Shown piece by piece: positions 16,773-26,044 of a DNA stretch of 53,359 nt. A program made the position numbers and the translations under genes. This DNA comes from Gemmata sp. (lineage in GTDB: Bacteria; Planctomycetota; Planctomycetia; Gemmatales; Gemmataceae). Below the pieces are notes generated by a model, which ran no database searches, was not told the DNA's origin, and worked only from the letters and a program-made list of their open reading frames with translations. Location of the stretch: contig JANWYJ010000050.1 of the NCBI GenBank assembly GCA_025055115.1, forward strand, positions 1 to 53,359, given 5' to 3'. Each line of letters starts with the position of its first letter. Position 1 is the stretch's first letter.

Positions 16773-19700
16773 TCAGCGGGCCTCACCCGGTAAACGGCCC
16801 TCTGTTTGGAAGATTTCCTCTTCCGAGTTGATGATGATCCGCGGCGTCACCATGATCATCACGTGAGCGCTTTCGCGACCCACCCCGACGTTCTTGAACA
16901 ATCGGTTGATGTAGGGAATCTTGCTCAAGAACGGCGGGCCGAACTCATTGCGGTTTTCCGACAACGTCTTCAAACCACCCAGTAGCACGGTACCGCCATC
17001 GGGACAAACCACGGTGGTTTGGATGTTCACCGTGGTGAAGCCGGGTTGTTGCAAGAACTGCGTGAACGGTACGGGCTGACCTTGGCTCCCCCCCTCAAAC
17101 ACCGGGATGATGAATGTGGTGAAGGGGAACAGCGGAACGTTGGCGGAGAAGTTGGTCGTGAAAGTCACCGGCAGGTTGAGCCGGACAAAGCGGCGGTCAG
17201 CCGATACGACGGTTTGAATGGTGATGTTCACCCCGACGGGCAACGGCGTGTTGTTCGGGATGAACACCAACTGGCCGTTCACTTGGGTGACGGTGATGCT
17301 AGCTAAGAAGAACTGCAGGTCGCTGACCGCCAGGGTGGAGGTTTGACCATTGAACAGGGTCAGTTTCGGCGCTTGCATGATATTGAAGCGACGATCCCCT
17401 TGGGCCATTTCCAGCAGGGTATAGACCTGGATATCGTTCAAGAAGGCCAGCCCCAACGCGATACCGCCCTGATCGCCAGGTTGGTTGGGGAAGCCACCAA
17501 AGCCCGGAATGGCCCGTTGGAAGCTGGTGGCCCGGATTGGCACATCCAAGTCGGGGGTGAATGTCCCGGCGGGCGTTAAGCCCACGGTCACACCGGTGTG
17601 ATTGATGTCGTTGATGAACGGCTCGGGGCGGAAGATGCCGCTGGTGAGGGCCGGCTCGAACTTGGTGGTGTTGGTCTTGATGTTAACCGAGAAATCCAAC
17701 CCCATCCGCTCAAAGAAGGCTTCCGACAGCGACACAATCCGAACCTCCACGGCCACCGCGAGGTCTTGCAGCCGCCGCAACGCTTCCAGCAAGTCTTGGA
17801 TTTCTGAGATCACATCGGCGGTTTGGTTGACCACCAACGCATGGCCGATCTCAAAATATTGCAGCTTACCAGGGCCGCCGTGGGCATCCCACGAGTGGGG
17901 CCGCACCATGCTCGTGATGAGCTTGATGAGCTGTTCATGCTTGGTGTTGTTGGCTTCGGTAACATTCGCTGAATCACCCACAGGATTGGCTTGGAGAGTT
18001 CCTCCTTGCCGTAGCCCGGGCATGTGCACTGCCGGTGTGGTGGCCAGTTCGCCAACCAGCGGGCTGTTCACCGGCACTCCACCCCCCAACCCCCCGCGCG
18101 GAGTATAGGGTGAGGACGCATTGTGGATGGCATCGTGCATCGGGTTCCGCAAGGCTTTGGCGAGGTTGGCATAATCCGGCAAGGCGAAATTCGGCACCGG
18201 GGTCACCAGGTCGGCGACCGAGAAGACCTTGGTGACCATGCGGCCTTTGGCCTTCTTGAGCGTGGTGATCTTCACCATGTCGTGTTCGATCACATAGCCT
18301 AAGCCCGCTTGTTCGAGAATGAAGGCCAGAATGTTTTTGGCCGCCACCGGGGTTCCCGGATTGACGGTGATGGGTTGCACTTCACTGATTTGCTCTTCGG
18401 CCATCGAGCGTCGATCGAACTGCAACGGTAAATTGGTGAGCGTCTTGAGGTTTTCGATGGCCTGATCGAGGGGGGTTTGGTGGAAATCGACCGAGATGGG
18501 CTTTTGCAGCCGCATTTCGATTTCGTATTCCGCCTGGGAACGGGTTTTCAGGTAGGCGTCGTCGAGCGACCCCCGCCGACGAATCCGTTCCATGGCTTCT
18601 AGCTTGATAGCCACGGGATTATCCGTGGAGACATACGGCCCCATCCGGTCGTTGTCGTTCAAACCCTCAAGGAAGAAGCTTTCTTTCGCGGCTTTGTCGC
18701 GTTCGGCTTCTTTGATCCGTTTGGTCATTTTGGCCATTTCGTAGAGAGCGGAAACGGCTGGATCATCAGGGTCGAGCTGTTTGGCCTGGAGGGCGACCCG
18801 TTCTGCGGCGGCGTAGTCGCTCTTTTTCATCAAATCGTGGAATTGCCGCACGAGTTGGGCTACGTCGCGTTTGCGTTCTTCCTCGGCCACGCCGCGATTG
18901 TTGATCAATTCGCGCGCTTCACGTTTGTCTTTGTTTTGCCGGGCGATGGCGTCGGCCTGGCCTTTGAGCATGCGGAAGGTTTCCAACCGTCCTTCCACGG
19001 AACGGAGCAATTGGTTGACGGTTCCGGCCGGTAAGCCGCTGGCCCGCACCCGTTGGGCGTAATCGATCAACAGCTGCATGGCGAGATCGGTTTCGCCCCG
19101 GCCGAACGCTTTTTGGGCTTTTTCCTGCACTTCCAAGCCTTCGGCGTGCAGTTTTTGCACCTGAAGCGACCGCAGCGTATCCGCGGTTTGCGAGGGTGGC
19201 GACGATGGGTTGACTTGGGCTGTGCCGGGTGGGTCTTTCGCGGCCGGCGGCAGTGGCCCCCCGTCCGACGGTTGCTGACCCCCCACGGCGATCACGTCGG
19301 TTTTCCGCGCTTTGTCGAGTTCGGCTTTGCAAGCGGCCAGCATCTGCGTGTGCGATGCTTGGGCTTCGGCCGGCAACAGCTTCGGTTCGATGAGGATGAG
19401 AACGTTGAAAGCTCGTTCGTAATCCTTTTTCTCCAATGCTGCTTTGGCTGTGGCGATCGCATTCACAGCACTGCGTTGTTTGTGCCGGAATTTCTCGGCA
19501 TCGATGCTGTTGAGCAACGCCCGCGCCTCTTCCTGCAGCCCCTGGTTGTGCGCTTGCTGCGCGAGTTTCTCGGCGATGTCGAATTCACCTTTTTGAAACT
19601 CATAAGCGGCCTGATTGAGGAGTTGTCGGGCCGTGGCCGTGCCGTCGGTGGGGGCGGTTTCGGGTTTTTTGCCATAGACGGTGGCCGTACCGGGTGGCAG

Positions 19701-20894
19701 TGCTGGAGTGGTCGAGCCGACCGGGTTGGCCGGAATGAGGTGCTCTGGCCCGCCGGCCGAGGTGATGCCGCTGGGCGAAGGGGCGCCGAACTGCCCGCCC
19801 GAAGCCAGGTACAAAGCGGCTTTGGCTTCCGTCACCGGTTGGAGGTAAAGCCCCAACCCGCTGGCCATTTCCGCGGCGCGGTGGAGGATTTGGTGAGCTT
19901 GGGCGTAGTTTTTGGCGGCGATGGCGGCTTGGGCATCGCGGACACTGCGGTCCATCATCTCAGCGCCGCGTGCGCGGAGGTCTTGCAAGGCGAAGCCGGG
20001 GTTGAACTCGGTGGCGCTGAAGGAGGCACCGAGTTTATCGGCTTCCAGGAATTTCGCTTTGGCACCGACCAGATCGCCTCGTTCGGCCAGGGTTCGGCCC
20101 TCGGCCAGCAGTTTGAGTGCTGTGGCTTTCTTGGGATCGTTGGTCCCGGTGTTGGCCGACGACGGGCCAGGCATTTTGTTGCCGCTGACGGCGGAACTGT
20201 TGGGGTTACCGCCTTTGGGAGAGCTTAGCGCCGCCGCTGGAGCGGTTGGGGTCGATGCGACGGCGGAACTGTTGGGGCCGGTGGGTTGGGCCGGGACTTT
20301 GAGTTTGGCTCGGGCGGCTTCGAGTTCCTTGATGAGTTTATCGGCCCGGTCGCTCCAATCCCAGGAGGAATAAGGGCCATGCAAGCGATCGGCTTGGCGG
20401 GCCAGTTGTAAGGCGGTATCGAGATTGTGGGCATATTCGGCTTCCGTCGCCGTTTTCTTGGCCGCCAGTGCCTTGGCTTCTTTGACCAGTTCAGCCGCTT
20501 TTTTCTTATCGGCGCGTGCCTTGGCCGCTTGAATATCCTTACGAAGGGCATTGGGTGTGTCGTCGAAGAGTCCCCATTTGCCGCTGGGGTTGCTGCGTTC
20601 GGCGGCTTGTGCGAAATCTTGGGCGTCGGCGAATCGCCCTTCGTCGAGGGCACGGCGGCCCTCACGCAGTAATTGTTTGGGGTCCGCGCTGGTCGTTACG
20701 GTGGTGGTTTGCGCCGATGCCGGTTTGCTGGCGGCCGTACCGGTCATTGGCATGGTCGTTTTGGCGGTTCCGCCGATGCCACTTCCCTTACCGAGCTGGG
20801 CGTGGACTACGGCGACCGACCCCCCGGCCAGCACCGGCACCAGCAGCAGGTTGGCCGCCACCCGCTTCCAGCTCCACTTCTTTGCCTGGAACAC
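16773..20894 (-). CDS. Giant secretin (GspD/PilQ-like) with a long N-terminal helical-repeat region
   Basis: This protein of about 1373 residues has a signal sequence (KRVAANLLLVPVLAGGSVAVVHA), then about 700 residues of Ala/Glu/Lys-rich helical repeats (TPR-like) with Pro/Ser linkers. An STN/N0-like domain (about 800-880, LDQAIENLKTLTNLPLQF) precedes the secretin domain (about 1045-1360), including GGTVLLGGLKTLSENRNEFG and PFLSKIPYINRLFKN, the secretin signature. It should form an outer-membrane ring for type II secretion or type IV pili, in keeping with the DUF1559 pseudopilin nearby. No other secretion genes adjoin. I place the start at GTG 20894, six bases after AGGAGG; a TTG at 20897 is the alternative. 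Confidence 0.92.
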   Translation of the reverse strand: MFQAKKWSWKRVAANLLLVPVLAGGSVAVVHAQLGKGSGIGGTAKTTMPMTGTAASKPASAQTTTVTTSADPKQLLREGRRALDEGRFADAQDFAQAAERSNPSGKWGLFDDTPNALRKDIQAAKARADKKKAAELVKEAKALAAKKTATEAEYAHNLDTALQLARQADRLHGPYSSWDWSDRADKLIKELEAARAKLKVPAQPTGPNSSAVASTPTAPAAALSSPKGGNPNSSAVSGNKMPGPSSANTGTNDPKKATALKLLAEGRTLAERGDLVGAKAKFLEADKLGASFSATEFNPGFALQDLRARGAEMMDRSVRDAQAAIAAKNYAQAHQILHRAAEMASGLGLYLQPVTEAKAALYLASGGQFGAPSPSGITSAGGPEHLIPANPVGSTTPALPPGTATVYGKKPETAPTDGTATARQLLNQAAYEFQKGEFDIAEKLAQQAHNQGLQEEARALLNSIDAEKFRHKQRSAVNAIATAKAALEKKDYERAFNVLILIEPKLLPAEAQASHTQMLAACKAELDKARKTDVIAVGGQQPSDGGPLPPAAKDPPGTAQVNPSSPPSQTADTLRSLQVQKLHAEGLEVQEKAQKAFGRGETDLAMQLLIDYAQRVRASGLPAGTVNQLLRSVEGRLETFRMLKGQADAIARQNKDKREARELINNRGVAEEERKRDVAQLVRQFHDLMKKSDYAAAERVALQAKQLDPDDPAVSALYEMAKMTKRIKEAERDKAAKESFFLEGLNDNDRMGPYVSTDNPVAIKLEAMERIRRRGSLDDAYLKTRSQAEYEIEMRLQKPISVDFHQTPLDQAIENLKTLTNLPLQFDRRSMAEEQISEVQPITVNPGTPVAAKNILAFILEQAGLGYVIEHDMVKITTLKKAKGRMVTKVFSVADLVTPVPNFALPDYANLAKALRNPMHDAIHNASSPYTPRGGLGGGVPVNSPLVGELATTPAVHMPGLRQGGTLQANPVGDSANVTEANNTKHEQLIKLITSMVRPHSWDAHGGPGKLQYFEIGHALVVNQTADVISEIQDLLEALRRLQDLAVAVEVRIVSLSEAFFERMGLDFSVNIKTNTTKFEPALTSGIFRPEPFINDINHTGVTVGLTPAGTFTPDLDVPIRATSFQRAIPGFGGFPNQPGDQGGIALGLAFLNDIQVYTLLEMAQGDRRFNIMQAPKLTLFNGQTSTLAVSDLQFFLASITVTQVNGQLVFIPNNTPLPVGVNITIQTVVSADRRFVRLNLPVTFTTNFSANVPLFPFTTFIIPVFEGGSQGQPVPFTQFLQQPGFTTVNIQTTVVCPDGGTVLLGGLKTLSENRNEFGPPFLSKIPYINRLFKNVGVGRESAHVMIMVTPRIIINSEEEIFQTEGRLPGEAR

Positions 20895-21195
20895 CAATGG
20901 CCTCCTTCCCCCGCGCTGGACAAACGAGTCGCGTCGGGATCGAATCCCCCGGTCACCGAGTGGACCGTTCCACCCGGCCGCGTCCGACGCGAACGCCGGC
21001 GACCGCCCCAGCAGTCCCGGCTCTCGTCTCCTCGGGCTTCATGCCCCGCGTAGAGAGTATGTGAGAAAGCGTGCGGGCTATAACGGCCATTCGCTATGCC
21101 GTCAAGCGTTTTGATTTCAGTTTTCGGCTTTTCCAGACGAAAACGGGGTGGTTCACAAACTCCGGGAGGAAACAACCCGCCGTGGCAAATTTGGC
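20895..21195. other. Intergenic region of about 300 bp, no gene
   Basis: This stretch holds the leader of the secretin gene, with a clear AGGAGG at its left end, and presumably its promoter. I see no RNA gene, terminator hairpin or convincing coding frame. Short open frames on both strands are shadows without ribosome-binding sites. Confidence 0.5.
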
Positions 21196-22008
21196 TCAGC
21201 CGACAATTTGGCGAAAGGTGGCTATCGTTTGACGGGCCGCAGTATCCGAATCGGGCAGCGGAAGGACTTCCGCGGACAGGTAGCCATCGTAGCCAACTTC
21301 CACCAAAGCGGCGATAATCGGCAGGAAGTCCGTATGGCCGAAACCGGCTGCCCGGCGGTTGGAATCCGCGAAGTGCACGTGTCCGATCCAGGCTCCGGCG
21401 TTGCGGATGGCATCGGGCAGGTTCGCTTCTTCCAAATTCATGTGAAACAGATCGGCCAGAATCTTGACCTGTTGGGTCTGAAGGGCATTCAGAAACTGAA
21501 CTGCGTCGGCCAGGGTGTTAATCAGGTTCGTTTCATAGCGATTGAGAGGTTCATAAAGCAGAGTTGTGCCAATGTTGTGAGCGTGCTCATCCAGCTTGAA
21601 CAGGGCATTCCCAAGATAGCGGAGTGCGACTGGTTGAGCGACGTGAGCGTCGGCTTTTCCCTGCATCGACCCCACGATGACCGGGGCATCGAAGGGGGCA
21701 GCGAAGTCCATCATTCGTTGCACAAAAGCAACGGCTTTCGCACGGATGGTTTCGTCCGAGCTGGTGAGCGCAAGGTGATGTTTCACCCATCCGGCTCCAC
21801 TGCCCACGGCGGCCAGCGATAGTCCGTGATCGTCGAGCAATGTACGGAGTTCCTGAGGGTTGATGGCCTCGGGATCGGGGGGGAAGATTTCCACCGCGTC
21901 GAAGCCGCGTGCGGCCGCTTGTTGGCACGCGGCGGCCAGATCGTCCCAATAGACAAACGGTCCGCCGCGAGCTTCTGGCACCAGACAGATTGTGACTGCG
22001 GATTTCAT
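21196..22008 (-). CDS. Sugar phosphate isomerase/epimerase family TIM-barrel protein
   Basis: This 270-residue protein fits the AP-endonuclease-family-2 xylose-isomerase-like TIM barrel. Candidate metal ligands occur in order in LLYEPLNRYE (Glu), ILADLFHMN (Asp, His), GHVHFADSNRR (His, Asp) and LSAEVLPLPD (Glu), the pattern of hydroxypyruvate isomerases, ketose 3-epimerases and related enzymes. The exact substrate is unknown. No signal peptide is visible, so it is cytoplasmic. AGGAACC lies close to the ATG at 22008. Both the ribosome-binding region and the ATG are duplicated 55 bases upstream, which creates a second, out-of-frame start. Confidence 0.88.
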   Translation of the reverse strand: MKSAVTICLVPEARGGPFVYWDDLAAACQQAAARGFDAVEIFPPDPEAINPQELRTLLDDHGLSLAAVGSGAGWVKHHLALTSSDETIRAKAVAFVQRMMDFAAPFDAPVIVGSMQGKADAHVAQPVALRYLGNALFKLDEHAHNIGTTLLYEPLNRYETNLINTLADAVQFLNALQTQQVKILADLFHMNLEEANLPDAIRNAGAWIGHVHFADSNRRAAGFGHTDFLPIIAALVEVGYDGYLSAEVLPLPDSDTAARQTIATFRQIVG

Positions 22009-22112
22009 CTAGGTTCCTCACGGGGCCAGTGTTGGGAATCCTGACAACAGCCCCAGCTTTCATCAAGGTTCCTCATGGGGCCAGTGTTGGGAATCCTGAC
22101 AACAGCCCCGGC
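22003..22112. repeat. 55-bp tandem duplication containing a start codon
   Basis: Positions 22003-22057 and 22058-22112 are tandem copies with three mismatches in 55. On the minus strand each copy carries AGGAACCT.GATGAAA, so the Shine-Dalgarno and ATG of the isomerase gene exist twice (ATG at 22008 and at 22063). Because 55 is not a multiple of three, the upstream ATG is out of frame with the gene. Confidence 0.95.
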
Positions 22113-22168
22113 CATTGTGGCGATCTTCGCCCACATTCTGTCCGATATTCCGACACGGCCGCGGACCC

Positions 22169-23035
22169 TCATGAGCGTACCAGGGCGGCATAATCGGCTT
22201 GGAGCTGGGTGGTGATCGGTCCGATGGGGTATTCGCGTTGGTCGATACAGGAAACAGGTTGGACTTCGACCGCCGTCCCGGTGAGGAAGACTTCACTGGC
22301 ACGAGCTAGTTCATCAGGGTAGATTTCGCGTTCCACAACTTTGATCCCGCGTTGGCGGGCGAGGTCGATGATGGTCAAGCGCGTAATGCCGTTGAGGATG
22401 GTTTCGGTGGTGGGGGTGTGCAGTTCGCCGTTGATGACGAGGAACAGATTCGCTCCGGTGGCTTCCGAGAGGCGGCCTTTGTAGTCGAGCATGAGGGCAT
22501 CGTGGTAGCCGGCGGCGAGGGCTTCATCCTTGGCGAGTGTACAGATGATGTACAGCCCAGCCGCTTTGCTGCCGGCTGGTGCGCTTTCGGGGCTGGGGCG
22601 TTTCCAGCGGCTGGTGACGAGTTTGATGGCTTTGTGCTCGTAGTAAGCGCCCCAGGGGAACGCGGCGATCATCACATGAACTTTTGTTCCTCTTGCGGAA
22701 ACACCGATCACTTCAGCTCCCCGCCAGGCCAAGGGGCGAACATACCCGCTTTCGAGCTGGTTTTGGGCCACCACTAACCGCGTCGCCGCATCGAGTTCTT
22801 CGATGGAATAGGGGAGTTCGTAAGCCAGCATCTGCGCTGAGCGGTGCAAGCGTGCCGAATGTTCGGTGAGTTTGAAGACTTTTCCGTTGTAAATCCGCTC
22901 GCCCTCAAAGACGCTATTGCCGTAGTGGAGGCTATGAATCAAGACGTGAACTTTGGCCTCACGCCAGGGCACCAGTTGGCCATTGAACCAGATGACGCCA
23001 TCGCGGTCGTCCATCGGCAGTGTCGGTGCGGCCAT
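22169..23035 (-). CDS. ilvE: Branched-chain amino acid aminotransferase (class IV PLP enzyme)
   Basis: This 288-residue protein matches IlvE over its full length: IWFNGQLVPWREAKVHVLIHSLHYGNSVFEGER at the N-terminus, the PLP lysine in GSKAAGLY, ALMLDYKGRLSEATGANLFLV, and the C-terminal block EVFLTGTAVEVQPV. It transfers amino groups between 2-oxoglutarate and Leu, Ile or Val in the cytoplasm. The residue pair after KAAG is LY where most IlvE proteins have NY, a small departure in the active-site loop; a D-amino-acid aminotransferase or 4-amino-4-deoxychorismate lyase is less likely given the EVQPV block. GGAG lies eight bases before the ATG. It is divergent from the dipeptidase gene. Confidence 0.9.
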   Translation of the reverse strand: MAAPTLPMDDRDGVIWFNGQLVPWREAKVHVLIHSLHYGNSVFEGERIYNGKVFKLTEHSARLHRSAQMLAYELPYSIEELDAATRLVVAQNQLESGYVRPLAWRGAEVIGVSARGTKVHVMIAAFPWGAYYEHKAIKLVTSRWKRPSPESAPAGSKAAGLYIICTLAKDEALAAGYHDALMLDYKGRLSEATGANLFLVINGELHTPTTETILNGITRLTIIDLARQRGIKVVEREIYPDELARASEVFLTGTAVEVQPVSCIDQREYPIGPITTQLQADYAALVRS

Positions 23036-23215
23036 CAGTTTTACTCCATCGATAGCGGGGGAGAGATTTCCCTATAGTGTATCAGCCGTGCCATCAACCG
23101 GGCGAGGGGGGCACTGTGGACTATCGGCCTAAGAACGTCGTCCGCGGGATGTATTCTTCGTGCATTGCCGTGCCGATCGTGGTAGACTCCGGCTGGTTTT
23201 GGGGAGAAACGGACC

Positions 23216-24277
23216 GTGTGGATTTTTGATGCCCACCTCGATTTAGCCTTCAACGCGGTCGATTGGAACCGGGACTTGCGCCAGACCATCACGGAAATTC
23301 GCGCTCAGGAAACGGCCTTGGGGATGACGGAACCGGGGCGGCGGACCAACACCGTCAGTTTTCCGGAATTGAAAGTTGCGCGGGTGGGCATGGGTGTGGC
23401 TACACTCTTTGCTCGTTGGGAATCGGCCATCAACCATCCGTTCGGCTGCACGACGCCGCAAGCATGCTACGCGGTCGCCCATTCGCACCTCGCGTATTAC
23501 CGGGCGATGGAACGAAGTGGCTGGATGAAGATGATTCGCACCCGTCATGAGCTGCATGAGCATGCACAGGCTTGCCAAACCGATCTTGCAGGCACACCGT
23601 TTGGCTTCATTGTGAGTATGGAATGTGCGGATGCGATCCTCGATCCCGACAATCTGGCCGAGTGGCATGCCGCCGGGCTTCGTGTTGTGGGGCTGACGCA
23701 CTACGGGGCTAATCGCTACGGCGGCGGCACCCGCAGTGAGGTCGGTTTGAGTGTTGAGGCCCTGCCCTTGTTGCGTGCGATCGACGAGTTGGGAATCACT
23801 CTCGACCTGACGCATCTTTCCGATCGCTCGTTCCAACAAGTCCAGGATCATTTCCCTGGCCGGGTGCTGGCGAGCCACCAAAATGCCCGCCACTTGTGCC
23901 CGTGGCAGCGGCAATTCAGCGACGAACAAATTCGTTTCGTCATTGAAAGAAATGGTGTTCTCGGGGTGGCCCTGGATGCCGTGATGCTCCAACCGGGCTG
24001 GGTTCGGGGGCACAGTGCCCGCGAAGTGACACTGGAGCGTGTTGTCGAGAATATCGATCATATTTGCCAGCTGGCGGGGAATTGTCGCCATGTGGGTATT
24101 GGCTCGGATTTGGATGGTGGCTTCGGTTGCGAGCAAACCCCGGCGGGCTTCGATACCATTGCCGATTTGCAGAAACTGGTACCGCTGCTGGAGCGCCGCG
24201 GTTATTCTCCAAGTGACATCGAAGCTGTGATGCACGGGAACTGGCTGCGCTTCTTTGGTGAAGTGCTCCCGGCGTAG
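23216..24277 (+). CDS. M19 family (renal-dipeptidase-like) metallopeptidase
   Basis: This 353-residue protein begins with GTG, seven bases after GGGGAGAAAC. Metal-binding motifs of membrane dipeptidases are present: DAHLDLA near the N-terminus (His-x-Asp), the bridging Glu in VSMECADAIL, and His in LDLTHLSDRSF and LASHQNARH; VGIGSDLDGGFG resembles the C-terminal substrate-binding region. No signal peptide is seen, so it probably acts in the cytoplasm on dipeptides or related amides. The next gene encodes an MFS transporter 88 bases downstream in the same direction, which suggests a transport-plus-hydrolysis pair. Confidence 0.9.
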   Translation: MWIFDAHLDLAFNAVDWNRDLRQTITEIRAQETALGMTEPGRRTNTVSFPELKVARVGMGVATLFARWESAINHPFGCTTPQACYAVAHSHLAYYRAMERSGWMKMIRTRHELHEHAQACQTDLAGTPFGFIVSMECADAILDPDNLAEWHAAGLRVVGLTHYGANRYGGGTRSEVGLSVEALPLLRAIDELGITLDLTHLSDRSFQQVQDHFPGRVLASHQNARHLCPWQRQFSDEQIRFVIERNGVLGVALDAVMLQPGWVRGHSAREVTLERVVENIDHICQLAGNCRHVGIGSDLDGGFGCEQTPAGFDTIADLQKLVPLLERRGYSPSDIEAVMHGNWLRFFGEVLPA

Positions 24278-24365
24278 TCATACGCCGAAGCCTTCCCAGT
24301 ATCGACCGGAAGACGAACTGGGCGGCTATCCATCCGAATATTCCCTCCTTGTTGCGCTTGGCATC

Positions 24366-25715
24366 ATGCCTGCAATACCTTCAACTTCCCCCCGCCGGAT
24401 GGGTTATCTGGTCGTGCTGGTTTTCATCACCGCGGTCGCCGCGTTTTGGCTGTACATTGACCGAGTCTGTTTCTCCACACTGGCCGACCCCATCCAGAAA
24501 GACCTGCGTTTGACGGACTATCAAAAAGGCTACATTCTGAGTGCCTTTTTTTTCACCTATGCTCTTTTTCAGATTCCCTTGGGCACACTGGCTGACCGGT
24601 GGGGTCCACGCTTGGTATTGGCCGTTTCGATTGTGGCGTGGTCGCTGGTGACTGCGTCAACGGCTATGGTGAGCGGGTTTGTCGGGCTGGTTGCGGTGCG
24701 CTTGTTGCTGGGTGTGACGGAGTCGGGAGCCTATCCGGCGGCGGCGGCTCTGATTAAACGTTGGGCACCGGCGGCCGTTCGTGGCATGTGCAGCAGCGCG
24801 GTGGCCTTGGGCGGGCGGATCGGAGGGGCTTCGGCCCCGTTTTTGACCGCGTGGCTCGCCGTGGCCCTGATGGATTTGGGCCTGCCGGACGGGGGGGTGG
24901 GCGAATCTGGTGTGAATTGGCGCGGAGTGTTCCTTGTTTACGGAGCATGTGGCGTCGTGGTCGCGATTCTCTATTGGGTTGTCGTTCGCGATGATCCGCC
25001 AGCAGGTGCAGGCTCTGGGTCGGCCACGATCCCGGCGGCTTCTGAAGGTCCTTACCCGCCCGCCCAGGCCCCCTCCTCCTCAGTCAAGCCGCCGGCGATT
25101 GTGCACCAATTGGTTCGACTCACCCGATCGCGGAATATGTGGCTTTTTGGCACCTTGCAGTTCTGCGTGAATGTGGGTTGGGTTTTTGTCATCACCTTGA
25201 TGCCGACATACCTCAACGAAGCCTTCGACGTACCCTTGCAACAACGCGGTGGGATGCAATCGGTCGTGCTCTTTATCGGTGTGGGCGGCATGCTGTTGGG
25301 TGGTATCTTTACGGATGGATTGCGGTTATGGCTGGGGCCGCGTTGGGGGCGTTCGGTACCGCTGGTCATCACCTTGGGGGGGTGTGCCGCGGCGTTGTGG
25401 GTGATTCCCGCGTTGGCCTCGGTGTGGTGGGTGGTTGCGTCCTTGGCGCTGATGACGTTTTTGGTGGATTTACATAACCCGACGATCTGGTCATTCGCTC
25501 AAGATGTGGGTGGGCGAACGGTCGGAATGGCCTTGGGGTGGGGGAACATGTGGGGAAACATCGGGGCCGCTCTCTCCCCCGTGCTTTTGACCATCATTCG
25601 CGCTCACGCGGGGTGGGATACGGCTTTCATCGTCTGCGGCTGTTCTTTCGCCATCGCCGCGATGTGTGGAATATTACTCGATGCGACCCAGCCGGTGGCC
25701 CCAGAACCCTCCTGA
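24366..25715 (+). CDS. Major facilitator superfamily transporter (anion:cation symporter-like)
   Basis: This 449-residue protein has twelve predicted membrane helices. The first half contains YIDRVCFSTLADPIQKDLRL, FFTYALFQIPLGTLADRWG (MFS motif A) and RLLLGVTESGAYPAAAALI, the pattern of the ACS family that takes up organic anions such as hexuronates. A long polar loop rich in Pro and Ser (about residues 215-245) divides the two halves. The substrate is unknown. I chose the ATG at 24366, after the dipeptidase stop; an in-frame ATG at 24399 would shorten it by eleven residues. It is likely co-transcribed with the dipeptidase. Confidence 0.88.
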   Translation: MPAIPSTSPRRMGYLVVLVFITAVAAFWLYIDRVCFSTLADPIQKDLRLTDYQKGYILSAFFFTYALFQIPLGTLADRWGPRLVLAVSIVAWSLVTASTAMVSGFVGLVAVRLLLGVTESGAYPAAAALIKRWAPAAVRGMCSSAVALGGRIGGASAPFLTAWLAVALMDLGLPDGGVGESGVNWRGVFLVYGACGVVVAILYWVVVRDDPPAGAGSGSATIPAASEGPYPPAQAPSSSVKPPAIVHQLVRLTRSRNMWLFGTLQFCVNVGWVFVITLMPTYLNEAFDVPLQQRGGMQSVVLFIGVGGMLLGGIFTDGLRLWLGPRWGRSVPLVITLGGCAAALWVIPALASVWWVVASLALMTFLVDLHNPTIWSFAQDVGGRTVGMALGWGNMWGNIGAALSPVLLTIIRAHAGWDTAFIVCGCSFAIAAMCGILLDATQPVAPEPS

Positions 25716-26044
25716 CCAACGGGGCTAGCCAATCCCAGAGCCGTACCCAACCGACCGACGATAGCTACCAACCCTAGACCCCGTACCCAACCAACCGGCG
25801 GGGCCAGCGAAGGTCGGATCCAGGGCGAGGTTGGTACAAACACCCAAGCCTTCCAGAATACCGCACCAAAAGAAGGGTACTCCACGTGGAAAGCGGCGAG
25901 GTGAGTACAAGCCCCCCAGCCTTCCCAAGGTGGATGACGATGAGAAACCGCAAAAGAAATCCTCCCGCGGCTATCCCTCGGGATGGCTGCGGGAGGATGG
26001 GAACTGCGCGGTTGGGGCCAAACGGCCACACGCGGCGGCTGGTG
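25716..26044. other. Convergent intergenic region of 329 bp built from diverged direct repeats
   Basis: This stretch separates the MFS gene from the converging DUF1549/DUF1553 gene and holds no gene. ccgtacccaacc.accg.cg occurs at 25741-25760 and 25781-25800 with two mismatches, and a 31-bp block starting gcgaggt occurs at 25825-25855 and 25896-25926 with about six mismatches. The rest is a terminator hairpin at 25961. The pattern looks like successive tandem duplications in various states of decay. Confidence 0.7.
25952..25996 (-). terminator. Hairpin terminator for the minus-strand DUF1549/DUF1553 gene
   Basis: On the minus strand, cctcccgc (25996-25989) pairs with gcgggagg (25968-25961), with further inner pairing around catcccgagggatag, and the stem is followed by the T-rich tract atttctttt. 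It lies 49 bases past the stop at 26045. Confidence 0.75.

Noticed and set aside
21587-22066. Alternative gene starting in the upstream copy of the 55-bp duplication
   Set aside because: Out of frame with the isomerase, no recognisable product and explained by the duplicated start region.
23243-24235. A 330-codon open frame on the minus strand
   Set aside because: Antisense to the well-supported M19 dipeptidase; no motif or ribosome-binding site.
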